Notes under the pieces: generated by a model
Databases searched by the model: none
Told to the model about the DNA's origin: nothing
Seen by the model: only the letters and a program-made list of their open reading frames with translations
Source: BM520 sp964474455
GTDB lineage: Bacteria; Bacteroidota; Bacteroidia; Bacteroidales; BM520
DNA length: 64,000 nucleotides
Direction: 5' to 3'
Assembly: GCA_964474455.1 (NCBI GenBank)
Contig: CAYYSU010000008.1
Coordinates: forward strand, 1-64,000
Program-made: the position numbers and the translations under genes
Shown: positions 34,915-44,169 of the stretch, piece after piece
How positions within the stretch are numbered: position 1 is the first letter of the stretch
Layout of the letters: every line of letters starts with the position of its first letter

Positions 34915-35931
34915 ATGAAAATACTCGTCACCGGAGGAACAGGATATATTGGATCACACACCGTTGTGGAGCTGCAACAACAGGGTCATGAGGTGGTGAT
35001 CGTTGACAACCTCTCCAACTCATATCGTATCGTAGTAGAAAAAATCACAGCTATTTCCGGCGTAAAACCTCTATTTGAAGAGTTTGATCTCTCAGAAAGA
35101 GAAAAAACAGCAGATTTCTTCTGCCGCCATAATGATCTGGATGCAATAATTCACTTTGCAGCCTACAAAGCCGTGGGTGAATCTGTAGCAAAGCCGATAA
35201 AATATTATCGAAACAATCTGGTATCGTTAATGAATATCCTTGAAGGGATGCAGGAACATAGTATTCCCACATTGGTATTCTCAAGCAGCTGCACTGTTTA
35301 CGGTGAGCCGGATGAGCTACCTGTTTCTGAAACAGCGCCCATAAAACCGGCTACATCACCCTATGGAAACACTAAGCAAATCAGTGAGGAGATCATCCGG
35401 GATATGGCAAAAAACAGCAATCTTAAAGCAGTGCTGCTGCGCTATTTCAACCCTATTGGAGCTCATGAAAGCGCTCTCATAGGAGAGTTACCCATTGGAT
35501 TGCCCAACAACCTGATACCTTTTATAACACAAACGGCAGCGGGAATCAGGGAGCAGTTGAGTGTGTTTGGCGATGACTATAACACTCCCGATGGAACAGC
35601 AATTCGCGACTATATACATGTCACAGATCTGGCAAAAGCCCACATCGCTGCGGTAGATCGCATGGCAGAAGGCCGCAACAAAGAGCAGGTTGAAGCTTTC
35701 AACGTAGGAACAGGTAACGGGTTCAGTGTATTACAGGTTATTAATGCCTTTGAGAAAGCCACAGGACTAAAACTCAACTATAAAATCACCCCACGACGTG
35801 AAGGTGACATAGAGAAGGTTTGGTCAGAGACTACTCTGGCAAACAAAGTGCTTGGATGGGAAGCAAAAAAAACCATCGATGAAATGATGTCCAGCGCATG
35901 GAAATGGCAGATGGCACTTGGAAAAAAATAA
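34915..35931 (+). CDS. galE: UDP-glucose 4-epimerase
   Basis: A 338-residue extended short-chain dehydrogenase interconverting UDP-glucose and UDP-galactose (possibly also the N-acetyl forms). NAD motif GGTGYIGSH (7-15), the SSSCTVYGEP segment and the catalytic Tyr150/Lys154 pair in SPYGNTK are visible. Length is typical. It sits 19 bp after the WlbA-like gene in the nucleotide-sugar cluster, which suggests use for surface polysaccharide. Confidence 0.94.
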   Translation: MKILVTGGTGYIGSHTVVELQQQGHEVVIVDNLSNSYRIVVEKITAISGVKPLFEEFDLSEREKTADFFCRHNDLDAIIHFAAYKAVGESVAKPIKYYRNNLVSLMNILEGMQEHSIPTLVFSSSCTVYGEPDELPVSETAPIKPATSPYGNTKQISEEIIRDMAKNSNLKAVLLRYFNPIGAHESALIGELPIGLPNNLIPFITQTAAGIREQLSVFGDDYNTPDGTAIRDYIHVTDLAKAHIAAVDRMAEGRNKEQVEAFNVGTGNGFSVLQVINAFEKATGLKLNYKITPRREGDIEKVWSETTLANKVLGWEAKKTIDEMMSSAWKWQMALGKK

Positions 35932-35952
35932 TCCCTTAATAATAAATATATC

Positions 35953-37008
35953 ATGAAAAAAACAATATTAATCACCGGAGGAGCAGGATTTATAGGTAGT
36001 CATCTCGTACATCTTTTTGTAAATAAATACCCTGATTATCTGATAGTAAATGCCGACAAGCTAACCTATGCTGGCAATTTGGAGAATCTTAAAGAGGTAG
36101 AGGATAAGCCCAACTACAGGTTCGAGAAAGCAGACATTACAAACAATGATGAAATATCCGCTCTTTTTGAGAAACATCACTTCGACGGGGTTATCCATCT
36201 GGCAGCAGAGTCGCACGTAGATCGCAGCATCAGCAACCCAATGGAGTTTATCAACACCAATATTATCGGCACAGTAAACCTCTTAAATGTGGCTCGTACA
36301 TTCTGGAAGGATAATCTTGAAGGCAAAAAGTTCTATCATGTCAGTACTGATGAGGTATATGGATCTTTAGGCGAAACGGGACTATTCACCGAGGATATGG
36401 CCTACGACCCACGCAGTCCGTACTCTGCCTCCAAAGCCAGCTCCGACCACCTGGTAAGAGCATATTACCACACCTACGGCATGCCGATGGTTATTAGTAA
36501 CTGCTCCAACAATTACGGTCCGTATCAGTTTCCTGAGAAACTGCTGCCTCTGTTTATCCATAATATCCGTAACAGCAAGCCACTGCCGGTATATGGCAAA
36601 GGAGAAAATATCCGCGACTGGCTGTACGTTGGCGACCACTGTGAAGCCATAGACACTATCTTCCACCAGGGAAAGAACGGCGAGACATATAATATTGGTG
36701 GCAACAACGAATGGAAAAACATCGACCTTATAAGGTTACTATGTAGAATTCTGGACAAAAGGCTCGGTCGCGAATCCGGCGAGAGCGAGAAGCTCATCAC
36801 CTTTGTAACAGATCGTGCCGGTCACGATATGCGTTATGCCATCGATGCCAGCAAGGTAAAAGCGACCCTGGGCTGGGAGCCACATACCGACTTCGCCAAT
36901 GGACTGGAAAAAACTGTAGAGTGGTATCTTAATAACGAAGAGTGGCTCAACAACGTCACCTCAGGACAGTACCAGAAGTACTACGAAGAGATGTATGGAG
37001 GGCGATAA
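35953..37008 (+). CDS. rfbB: dTDP-glucose 4,6-dehydratase
   Basis: A 351-residue SDR enzyme that forms dTDP-4-keto-6-deoxyglucose. GGAGFIGSH (8-16), VDRSISNP, HVSTDEVYG (catalytic Asp-Glu) and YSASK are diagnostic. It is the last gene of the sugar cluster. The usual partners rfbA, rfbC and rfbD are not adjacent, so the later fate of the product cannot be told here. A bidirectional terminator follows. Confidence 0.94.
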   Translation: MKKTILITGGAGFIGSHLVHLFVNKYPDYLIVNADKLTYAGNLENLKEVEDKPNYRFEKADITNNDEISALFEKHHFDGVIHLAAESHVDRSISNPMEFINTNIIGTVNLLNVARTFWKDNLEGKKFYHVSTDEVYGSLGETGLFTEDMAYDPRSPYSASKASSDHLVRAYYHTYGMPMVISNCSNNYGPYQFPEKLLPLFIHNIRNSKPLPVYGKGENIRDWLYVGDHCEAIDTIFHQGKNGETYNIGGNNEWKNIDLIRLLCRILDKRLGRESGESEKLITFVTDRAGHDMRYAIDASKVKATLGWEPHTDFANGLEKTVEWYLNNEEWLNNVTSGQYQKYYEEMYGGR

Positions 37009-37033
37009 TTTTCCGCATTGACATAGACCACAG

Positions 37034-37080
37034 AATAAAACCGCAACCGAAAATTTTCCCGATTGCGGTTTTATTATTTT
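37034..37080. terminator. bidirectional terminator between rfbB and fabD
   Basis: Thirteen-bp perfect stem AATAAAACCGCAA / TTGCGGTTTTATT with A-rich and T-rich flanks, serving both converging genes. Confidence 0.8.
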
Positions 37081-37094
37081 GTCTTGTTCAGTTA

Positions 37095-37982
37095 CTACCA
37101 AACAGCGCTTTCTGCTACTGCATCGCTTTTCACCTTCTTGATGAGTCCTTGCAGTACTTTTCCGGGACCCACTTCAATGAATGAGCTTGCGCCATCAGCG
37201 ATCATATTCTGTACTGTCTGTGTCCAGCGCACCGGTGATGTGAGCTGAGCAATTAGATTACTTTTAATAACATCAGGATTCTTCACAGGTTGAGCGTTAA
37301 CATTTTGATAAATGGGGCACATGGGCTCTTTGAATAATGCCTTCTGGATAGCTTTTTCGAGCTCTATTTTTGCAGAATCCATTAGTGGGGAGTGGAATGC
37401 ACCACCCACTTTCAGTGGTAATACTCGTCCACCTGCTTCCTTCAGCTTTTCACTTGCTACTTCGATACCTTCTATCGTGCCGGAGATAACAATCTGTCCG
37501 GGGCTGTTATAGTTTGCTGTAACTACAATATGCTCTCCCGAAACGGAACGCATTACATTTTCCACCTCTTTGTCTGCCATCTTTAAGACCGCAGCCATGG
37601 TAGAGGGGTTTTGCTCACACGCCATCTGCATCAAATCGGCACGGCGTGCTACCAGTTTAAGTCCTTCTTCAAAAGATAATGCTCCTGAGGCCACCAATGC
37701 TGAAAACTCTCCCAGTGAATGACCGGCAACCATGTCAGGACGAAAAACGTCATTACCCATAACTCTGGACATAATCACGGAATGCATAAAAATAGCCGGT
37801 TGAGTTACTTTCGTTTGCCTCAGATCCTCTTCACTGCCCTCAAACATTATATCAGTGATCTTAAATCCTAATACATTATTTGCCTTAGAGAAAAGATCCT
37901 TAGCTACAGAACCACTATTATAAAGGTCTTTACCCATTCCCGAAAACTGAGCTCCCTGACCGGGAAAAACAAATGCGTTCAT
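37095..37982 (-). CDS. fabD: malonyl-CoA:ACP transacylase
   Basis: A 295-residue enzyme loading malonyl groups onto acyl carrier protein for fatty-acid synthesis. Catalytic Ser89 lies in GHSLGEF, the His in GGAFHSPLM (about 197), and FPGQGAQ opens the protein. It is a stand-alone gene, not clustered with other fab genes. A perfect 17-bp palindrome sits 24 bp upstream. Confidence 0.95.
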   Translation of the reverse strand: MNAFVFPGQGAQFSGMGKDLYNSGSVAKDLFSKANNVLGFKITDIMFEGSEEDLRQTKVTQPAIFMHSVIMSRVMGNDVFRPDMVAGHSLGEFSALVASGALSFEEGLKLVARRADLMQMACEQNPSTMAAVLKMADKEVENVMRSVSGEHIVVTANYNSPGQIVISGTIEGIEVASEKLKEAGGRVLPLKVGGAFHSPLMDSAKIELEKAIQKALFKEPMCPIYQNVNAQPVKNPDVIKSNLIAQLTSPVRWTQTVQNMIADGASSFIEVGPGKVLQGLIKKVKSDAVAESAVW

Positions 37983-38005
37983 CTTTTCTTTTTAAAAAAT
38001 TATTT

Positions 38006-38022
38006 TAACAGTTAAACTGTTA
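38006..38022. promoter_or_regulatory. 17-bp palindrome upstream of fabD
   Basis: TAACAGTT-A-AACTGTTA, a perfect dyad. It lies 27 bp past the stop of the BAX-inhibitor-like gene and 24 bp before fabD. It may be an operator for fabD or a weak terminator (AAAATAATTTTTT follows on the minus strand). Confidence 0.4.
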
Positions 38023-38048
38023 TGCAACAGGCTTTTCTGTTTAATCGG

Positions 38049-38762
38049 TTATTCACGTCTACCAAAAAAGCGCAGCAAAAATAAGAATAAATTAATAAAG
38101 TCAAGGTAAAGAGTTAATGCCCCCATTACCGACATTTTATTATAGGTCTCATCTGTCATGTGAGGACTTTCACCTAAGCGCCTGATTTTCTGCACATCCC
38201 ATGCCGTGAGACCGGTAAAGATCACCACTCCTGCTATACTTATGATGTAGTCAAATGCGGCACTTTTCATAAAAATATTAACAACAAATGCGATAATAAT
38301 TCCAAACAGCCCCATAATCATTATGGAACCAAAACGGGTAAGATCCACTTTTGTGGTATATCCCAACAGAGCCATTATCCCAAACATTCCTGCAGTAATA
38401 GCAAAGGTCTTGTAGATTGAGGCGGTGGTATATGTCAAAAAGATAAAACTGAAACTCACACCGTTGATAATGGCATATAATCCAAATAACAACGCTAACA
38501 CAGGTGCTGAGAGTTTTTGATATCCGAAAGACATAATAAGAACAAATGCCAATGGTGCAAACATCACTGCGAAACCCAAGCCACTCATTCCTTGTTCATT
38601 TCTTAACAAAGAATATAGCGAAGGGGTAGAAGAAAAATACCATGCTACAATAGCTGTAAGTCCTATCCCCAAAGACATAAGGAGAAAAACCCTTTTCATG
38701 AGGCTATTAACAGCTGCTGCCCGTTCAGTAACAACGGATATAGTTTTATTGTCGTAATCCAT
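38049..38762 (-). CDS. BAX inhibitor-1/YccA family membrane protein
   Basis: A 237-residue polytopic membrane protein with seven predicted hydrophobic segments from about residue 24 to the end, closing with the family pattern ALTLYLDFINLFLFLLRFFG and the TAWDVQKIR segment. Bacterial members form pH-sensitive calcium-leak channels or interact with membrane proteases; the role here is unknown. It lies downstream of folE (28 bp) in the minus-strand folE-queD-bactofilin group. Confidence 0.9.
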   Translation of the reverse strand: MDYDNKTISVVTERAAAVNSLMKRVFLLMSLGIGLTAIVAWYFSSTPSLYSLLRNEQGMSGLGFAVMFAPLAFVLIMSFGYQKLSAPVLALLFGLYAIINGVSFSFIFLTYTTASIYKTFAITAGMFGIMALLGYTTKVDLTRFGSIMIMGLFGIIIAFVVNIFMKSAAFDYIISIAGVVIFTGLTAWDVQKIRRLGESPHMTDETYNKMSVMGALTLYLDFINLFLFLLRFFGRRE

Positions 38763-38789
38763 AATTAAAAAACGTCAAAGATATTAATT

Positions 38790-39398
38790 CTAATGTAATC
38801 GAGTTCCTACTAGATGAATAAACTCTTCGCGGGTTGCTTCACGCAAGAAAGCACCGGTAAAATCTGATGTTGTGGTAACAGAATTCTGTTTTTGCACTCC
38901 TCTCATCGACATACACATATGCTGTGCTTCTATAACCACGGCTACTCCGAGGGGGTTAAGGGTTTTTACGATACAATCCTTAATTTGTGTTGTGAGGCGT
39001 TCCTGTACCTGCAAGCGGCGGGCAAAAGCATCCACAATACGGGGGATTTTACTCAGACCTACGATATATCCATTGGGGATGTATGCCACATGAGCTTTTC
39101 CAAAGAAAGGAATCATATGGTGTTCGCATAAAGAGTATATTTCTATATTTTTCACCAAAACCATCTGGCGGTAATCCTCCTTAAATCTTGCAGATAAAAG
39201 GATATCCTGAGGTTTCATGGCATATCCCTGCGTTAAAAACTGCATCGCCTTGGCCACACGATCAGGAGTCTTTTCCAGCCCTTCCCGGGTAGGATCTTCT
39301 CCGATAAGCTTCAAAATTTCATGGTAATGAACCGACATCGCTTCTACCACCTCCATATTATAATTTTCTATCTTCTCGTAGCCCACTCTTTTATCCAT
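38790..39398 (-). CDS. folE: GTP cyclohydrolase I
   Basis: A 202-residue zinc enzyme converting GTP to 7,8-dihydroneopterin triphosphate, the entry to folate and queuosine synthesis. The zinc-binding SLCEHHMIPF and HVAYIPNG, VGLSKIPR and AQHMCMSMRG motifs are present. It is 35 bp downstream of queD, which uses its product, so a queuosine role for this pair is likely. Confidence 0.96.
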   Translation of the reverse strand: MDKRVGYEKIENYNMEVVEAMSVHYHEILKLIGEDPTREGLEKTPDRVAKAMQFLTQGYAMKPQDILLSARFKEDYRQMVLVKNIEIYSLCEHHMIPFFGKAHVAYIPNGYIVGLSKIPRIVDAFARRLQVQERLTTQIKDCIVKTLNPLGVAVVIEAQHMCMSMRGVQKQNSVTTTSDFTGAFLREATREEFIHLVGTRLH

Positions 39399-39433
39399 AT
39401 TATGATAATATTATTTTCCCGTTCGTCGCTTTA

Positions 39434-39859
39434 CTATTCTCCGAAATATTCAACATAGTTATTCTCTGTCTCCACCAGCTTTACACAATGCAGTTGAGCT
39501 CCAATATCATGGATTGGTTTTTCCAGTTGCTCCCAAATAGCTATGGCAATATTTTCAGAAGATATTATTTTATCCGTTAAAAAATCTACTTCCAGATTCA
39601 GATTTTTATGATCCATTGGTTCGATTACACATTCGTTCATCACCCTGCTAAGATCCTTAAGGTTAACGAGATATCCCGTTTCAGGATTAAGAGCACCCTT
39701 TACTGTTACAAAAAGCATGTAATTATGCCCATGCCAGTTAGGATTTGAACACTTACCGAATACTTCCATGTTCTTTTCATCTGACCAGTCAGGGCGAAAC
39801 AGACGGTGTGCGCCATTAAAACGCTCTCTTCGTGTTATGTATATTGTTTTTTCAGTCAT
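39434..39859 (-). CDS. queD: 6-carboxytetrahydropterin synthase
   Basis: A 141-residue protein of the PTPS/QueD family. Zinc histidines lie in FNGAHRL and HGHNY; the catalytic Cys precedes the latter (GKCSNPNWHGH), and the conserved MDHKNLN follows. QueD turns dihydroneopterin triphosphate into 6-carboxytetrahydropterin in queuosine biosynthesis. Adjacency to folE supports this; a 6-pyruvoyl-tetrahydropterin synthase activity is the alternative. Confidence 0.9.
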   Translation of the reverse strand: MTEKTIYITRRERFNGAHRLFRPDWSDEKNMEVFGKCSNPNWHGHNYMLFVTVKGALNPETGYLVNLKDLSRVMNECVIEPMDHKNLNLEVDFLTDKIISSENIAIAIWEQLEKPIHDIGAQLHCVKLVETENNYVEYFGE

Positions 39860-39880
39860 AAAAGGGAAAAGTGGTATGTA

Positions 39881-40279
39881 CTATTTTTTACCGGAAACAG
39901 GCTTAGCAGCGGGAGTATTACCCGATTTGAGGGCCGTTTCATCGGCCATTTTACAATTACCGGTAAAAATGGCACCCGGTTCTATTGCTAGTTTAGTAAC
40001 AACAATATCACCTAACAGCTTTGAAGAACTCTTCAGACTCAAAAGGCCATTAACACGCATATTAGCATGAAGGTTTCCCTGCACTTCAGCGTTGCCACAT
40101 ATTATGGTGCCATCAATTTCGCCTGTTTTACCCAGAATCAACTTACCTTTACAATCCAGTGTACCAGACAGTTTCCCGTCAATACGGATATTTCCACTGG
40201 TAATAATTTCACCATTAATCTCAGTACCGTGCTGAATGAGGTTTGCGGAGTTAGTATCCACGTCAGATGTTTTTGCCAT
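39881..40279 (-). CDS. bactofilin family cytoskeletal protein
   Basis: A 132-residue protein whose core (about 20-110) is the bactofilin beta-helix: GEIITSGNIRIDGKLSGTL, LILGKTGEIDG, AEVQGNLHANMRVNG and KLLGDIVVTKLAIEPGA. The tails are short and disordered, the last one lysine-rich. Bactofilins self-assemble without nucleotide and position cell-wall enzymes. An M23 peptidase, a frequent bactofilin partner, lies about 3 kb away at 43.3 kb, separated by porW. Confidence 0.93.
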   Translation of the reverse strand: MAKTSDVDTNSANLIQHGTEINGEIITSGNIRIDGKLSGTLDCKGKLILGKTGEIDGTIICGNAEVQGNLHANMRVNGLLSLKSSSKLLGDIVVTKLAIEPGAIFTGNCKMADETALKSGNTPAAKPVSGKK

Positions 40280-40342
40280 AATATGTCTGATTTAAAATTC
40301 CTTATTGACAAATATATCCAATTTTATCATACCAACAGACTT

Positions 40343-42979
40343 TTATTCCTGTTGATATTTCTTATTAAAAAACATCAGATATGCATCAACGTTCTTATTC
40401 TTATAAAACACCGGATAGTTTGAGGAGCTGATAATAAACTGAATATAATCCTCAGGGCCAAGTTGTGAGAACACATATTCATTAGCTGAAATGTTTTCGA
40501 GATAATCCTGAGCATCCTGAGCTTTGCTAAAGCTACTCACCGTAATCATCTGTTTTTTATCCTGTAGGATGACAGAGCTCACCGACAACTTTGCCAGGCT
40601 TTGAAATCTCCCATTATAATCCGAGACCTTCACCTTGGTAGCATTTACGTTCACTCGGGATCCGTCAACTATCATAATATAAAAATGCTGAATATTAGGA
40701 TTATACTTATACTCTTCAACCAGTGCAAGAATCTCTTCTGAAAGCACTTCGTCTTCATCAGCCAACTCATCTTCGCTCTCCTGGTTCGGATTAAACATCT
40801 GTTGCAGGATATTTTGTGCCAAAGGAGTAACATCACTATTTGGATACATTGCCACGATTTCACGCAGGCCTGTCACAAGGCTGTCTTGCTGTTGTTTTGC
40901 GCCAAAAGCCAAGGCTCTCAGATACTTAAATTTAGGAGTAAACTCATCTTCAGCAAAATCATTAATACCCTCGTTGGTATATATCATTACCAGGTTATGC
41001 ATTCCGTCTGTATATGCCATATAGGCTTCTCTATAGAGCGATGACTTCCTGTTCAGCTCCTCCAGAAGTGTTTTATTATATTCAGGATCACGAATAATCT
41101 TAGCATAATCTGTATCCGGGAAGTTAGTCAGAATTCGGAATTTATACTTCTCTGCATCTGCGGTATTTCCAAGATCAGTATTCATCTTATACAGCATATA
41201 TAAAGATAACAGCACGTTATCAGATTCCGGGTAACGTTCAACAAGATCTTCAAAACATTTCACAGACTCCTCAAGGTTCCCTAATCCTTCGTAGTATATA
41301 AATCCTGCATTGAAGAGGGCGTTCTCAATTTTTTTATTCGATTCCGCCATTGCTTCTTCGGTAAGAGGTATGTTCTGTAGGTAAGTTTGTGGGTCTTCGG
41401 GATCCACAGAGCGTTTAATAGTATCATTTGCTGCCAGGCTATCGGCCATCATTGTTTCCTCATCAGGAAACTGGCCAAAGTCTATCACCACCTTATTAGA
41501 CAGTCGCCAAAGGTCTTCCAGTTTTCTGTCGCCCCAGCGTTTTTCAAATTCCGCCATACCAAAACTCACCGTTTGTGGGTTATAAAAGTACCATGAAGCG
41601 CCTCCCATTCCCGGTCTGTTTTGCATCTGCCTGTTCTGCATCTGGTTCATTCGCGATTGCATCAACTGTTGCTGTTTTCTGCGCTCCATCTCAGCTTTTC
41701 TTTTCTCCTCCTCCTTGATCCTCTGAATCAAACTTCTGATTATCTTCATACGCTCTCCTTCATCAAGGCTGGCAAGGTGTTGTAGGCTGTCCTGTCGTTG
41801 CACCTCAGAGAGATTAGTCACAAGATCTGTAAGTGTATTCGTTTTTTTTCTGAGTTTTTCAATATTTGGATAATCTTCTGGGATCGCCTGCATGGCAGTA
41901 TCATAATATGCTTGAGAATAATTATAATTTTTCTTTGAAAAATATATATCTGCCAGCTCCAGGGAGGATTTCGACAATTGATAGTTATTATCTTCACTGG
42001 TAGCTACGGAGCTTGCCAGGTGCTTCATAAAAAGTGTTGTATCCCGATCTCTTTTGGCAATCTCAGCGAGAGCATAATAAATCTGGTCGCGATACTCTTC
42101 ATTCTTTTCATCTGCCAGAAGTTTGTTGAGCTGTTTGAGAACCATTGATTTGTTACCGCTTTCAGCATCGTAAGACTGAGCCAAACTGATTCGGGCATTA
42201 AAAGTCATTTCATATCCGGGATTTTTGCGAATCACCTTTGTAAAATACTCTGTTGCAGCCTCAAAATCACCTTCCTGCTGATATATTTGCGCCAAAATAT
42301 ACCACAAACGAGTGCGTAGTTTTTTACCTTTGTTAAAGATAATTCCGTTCTCCAGATGCTTCTTTGCTTCTGCATATCTCTCCTGCATCAAAAAATACTC
42401 AGCATAAACCAGAGGATAAAGACGAGTCACATTTACCGGAACAGTATGCTGGTCGATAGCCGGCTGCATGCCTTCAAGAATAGTAAGAGACTTTTCATAT
42501 TCACCCATCTGATTATAAGCCCGCGCCATCCAAAGCTGCGATTCATGAGCCAAAGGCTTATATGTTTTAGTGATATATTCAAATGTTCGGCGGGCCTTCA
42601 GGTACTCCTTTTTGTAAAAATATGATTGCCCGATAAGCAGATAACAGTCATCAATCCACTTTACCTTCTCCTCTTTGTCAAAAACCATGGAGTGACGCTG
42701 GATCATAATTCCGGCCTTTTCAATAGCTTTATCCATGTATGGAGCCAGGGAGGCGGCCTCCTGCTTACTGCCGTAATATACTATGGGTAAAACAAAGGCA
42801 TAGTTATCCTGACCATTAGTCTCCAGATCCAGAACACCCTGACGAAAACTCTCCCGCCCGTTCCAATAACCATTATAGTGCGTGTTAAGATTGTGAAACC
42901 CACGGCGGAAAGCCGTATTCTTCTTTGTACTACATGAAAACATTGTCACTGTTATTACCAATAACAATGACAGTCTCAT
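40343..42979 (-). CDS. porW: T9SS/gliding accessory TPR lipoprotein PorW/SprE
   Basis: An outer-membrane lipoprotein of about 878 residues with many TPR units. The lipobox is TMFSCS just after the signal. The region after it, with FHNLNTHYNGYWNGRESF, is the hallmark of PorW/SprE, needed for type IX secretion in Porphyromonas and gliding in Flavobacterium. A Gln/Met/Arg-rich linker lies near residues 440-465. The ATG at 42979 gives a good lipoprotein signal; a longer frame starts with TTG at 43009 and would add a basic KKK N-terminus. It is distant from the porP-gldKLMN operon. Confidence 0.88.
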   Translation of the reverse strand: MRLSLLLVITVTMFSCSTKKNTAFRRGFHNLNTHYNGYWNGRESFRQGVLDLETNGQDNYAFVLPIVYYGSKQEAASLAPYMDKAIEKAGIMIQRHSMVFDKEEKVKWIDDCYLLIGQSYFYKKEYLKARRTFEYITKTYKPLAHESQLWMARAYNQMGEYEKSLTILEGMQPAIDQHTVPVNVTRLYPLVYAEYFLMQERYAEAKKHLENGIIFNKGKKLRTRLWYILAQIYQQEGDFEAATEYFTKVIRKNPGYEMTFNARISLAQSYDAESGNKSMVLKQLNKLLADEKNEEYRDQIYYALAEIAKRDRDTTLFMKHLASSVATSEDNNYQLSKSSLELADIYFSKKNYNYSQAYYDTAMQAIPEDYPNIEKLRKKTNTLTDLVTNLSEVQRQDSLQHLASLDEGERMKIIRSLIQRIKEEEKRKAEMERRKQQQLMQSRMNQMQNRQMQNRPGMGGASWYFYNPQTVSFGMAEFEKRWGDRKLEDLWRLSNKVVIDFGQFPDEETMMADSLAANDTIKRSVDPEDPQTYLQNIPLTEEAMAESNKKIENALFNAGFIYYEGLGNLEESVKCFEDLVERYPESDNVLLSLYMLYKMNTDLGNTADAEKYKFRILTNFPDTDYAKIIRDPEYNKTLLEELNRKSSLYREAYMAYTDGMHNLVMIYTNEGINDFAEDEFTPKFKYLRALAFGAKQQQDSLVTGLREIVAMYPNSDVTPLAQNILQQMFNPNQESEDELADEDEVLSEEILALVEEYKYNPNIQHFYIMIVDGSRVNVNATKVKVSDYNGRFQSLAKLSVSSVILQDKKQMITVSSFSKAQDAQDYLENISANEYVFSQLGPEDYIQFIISSSNYPVFYKNKNVDAYLMFFNKKYQQE

Positions 42980-43049
42980 TATTCTGCGTATACAATTTTT
43001 TTTCTTCAAGGTAATATTCTCTGTTTCTTATAGATTAACTACTTCAATG

Positions 43050-43057
43050 CAAAAATA
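43050..43057 (-). promoter_or_regulatory. -7 element of porW
   Basis: TATTTTTG followed by CA. A TTTG lies 24 bp upstream, a longer gap than usual. The leader would be about 35 bases to the TTG or 65 to the ATG. Confidence 0.4.
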
Positions 43058-43253
43058 TTTTATTTTTTTGATTTCATTGTGCAAATTTCTGATTGTTATA
43101 ACATGATTGTTTGATTTTCATCCCTGTATCATGAATATATTTATCCCGGAAGCTAAGAATGATTATTTATAACAGCTTCCGGTCTGCTTATTTTTACGAT
43201 ATTTGCAACTATCATAAAATACTGAAATTAGTACCACCTATAATATTTACCAC

Positions 43254-44165
43254 GTGGACAATAATCAGCAGCAAAAGAAACATAAAAAGAGTTGGGTAAA
43301 AAAGATTAACAATAAATACAGATTAATCTTTCTTAACGAACAAACCTTTGAGGAGCGGTTCTCATTACGCCTTTCCAGATTGAATGTTATTGCATTGATA
43401 GTTTTTTTCGTCATTCTGATATCATCTGCTACTTTTCTCCTTATTGCTCACACCTCTATAAAAGAGATTATCCCGGGATATACCGAGATAAGCTACCAAC
43501 AGGATATGTATGCTCTACTTCAAAAGGCCGATTCTTTGGAGTTGGATATGAGACGGAAGGATGCATATATGAAAAACATACTATTAATACTTTCCGATAG
43601 CGTAGATCTGGAAGAGATTTATGCTGTAGATACCGTCATAAGCACTTCCAGTTCTGACATACAGGAGTATGCCCACATTGAGATTACAAGATCTAAAGAA
43701 GACAGTCTACTGCGCTCGGAATATGAAAAAGAAACCAGATACAATCTCAACTTCAAACAAAGCGATAAGCTCTACGATGATATCACCGGAGCATCGGGTT
43801 TTCTCTTTTATCCTCCGGTACAAGGTACCATGACGTCCGAGTTTAATCCCATCTTAAAGCACTATGGCATTGACATAGCAACAGGAGATAATGAGCCTGT
43901 GCTGGCTACACTGGATGGAACAGTACTAATGAGTAACTGGACTACCGAGACAGGATATGTTATTGCGATACAACATCGTCATGATTTAATCTCTGTGTAT
44001 AAGCATAATGCTGTATTACTGAAAAAGCAGGGCGACTATGTAGCCGCCGGAGAAGCAATTGCTATTGTTGGTGAGTCGGGAGAGATCTCCACAGGGCCAC
44101 ACCTGCATTTTGAAGTATGGTATAGAGGAAATCCCATGAACCCATCAAAATTTTTAAGCTACTAA
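43254..44165 (+). CDS. M23 family murein endopeptidase, membrane-anchored
   Basis: A 303-residue protein: a basic cytoplasmic tail, one membrane helix (about 44-65), a coiled-coil-like region and a C-terminal LytM domain. Zinc ligands fit HYGID (203-207) and HLHFE (about 283-287). All metal residues are present, so it should be an active DD-endopeptidase or a related lytic enzyme rather than a degenerate regulator. It starts with GTG. Bactofilin, encoded 3 kb away on the other strand, is a plausible partner. It begins a plus-strand unit with dxr and rseP. Confidence 0.9.
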   Translation: MDNNQQQKKHKKSWVKKINNKYRLIFLNEQTFEERFSLRLSRLNVIALIVFFVILISSATFLLIAHTSIKEIIPGYTEISYQQDMYALLQKADSLELDMRRKDAYMKNILLILSDSVDLEEIYAVDTVISTSSSDIQEYAHIEITRSKEDSLLRSEYEKETRYNLNFKQSDKLYDDITGASGFLFYPPVQGTMTSEFNPILKHYGIDIATGDNEPVLATLDGTVLMSNWTTETGYVIAIQHRHDLISVYKHNAVLLKKQGDYVAAGEAIAIVGESGEISTGPHLHFEVWYRGNPMNPSKFLSY

Positions 44166-44169
44166 TAGT

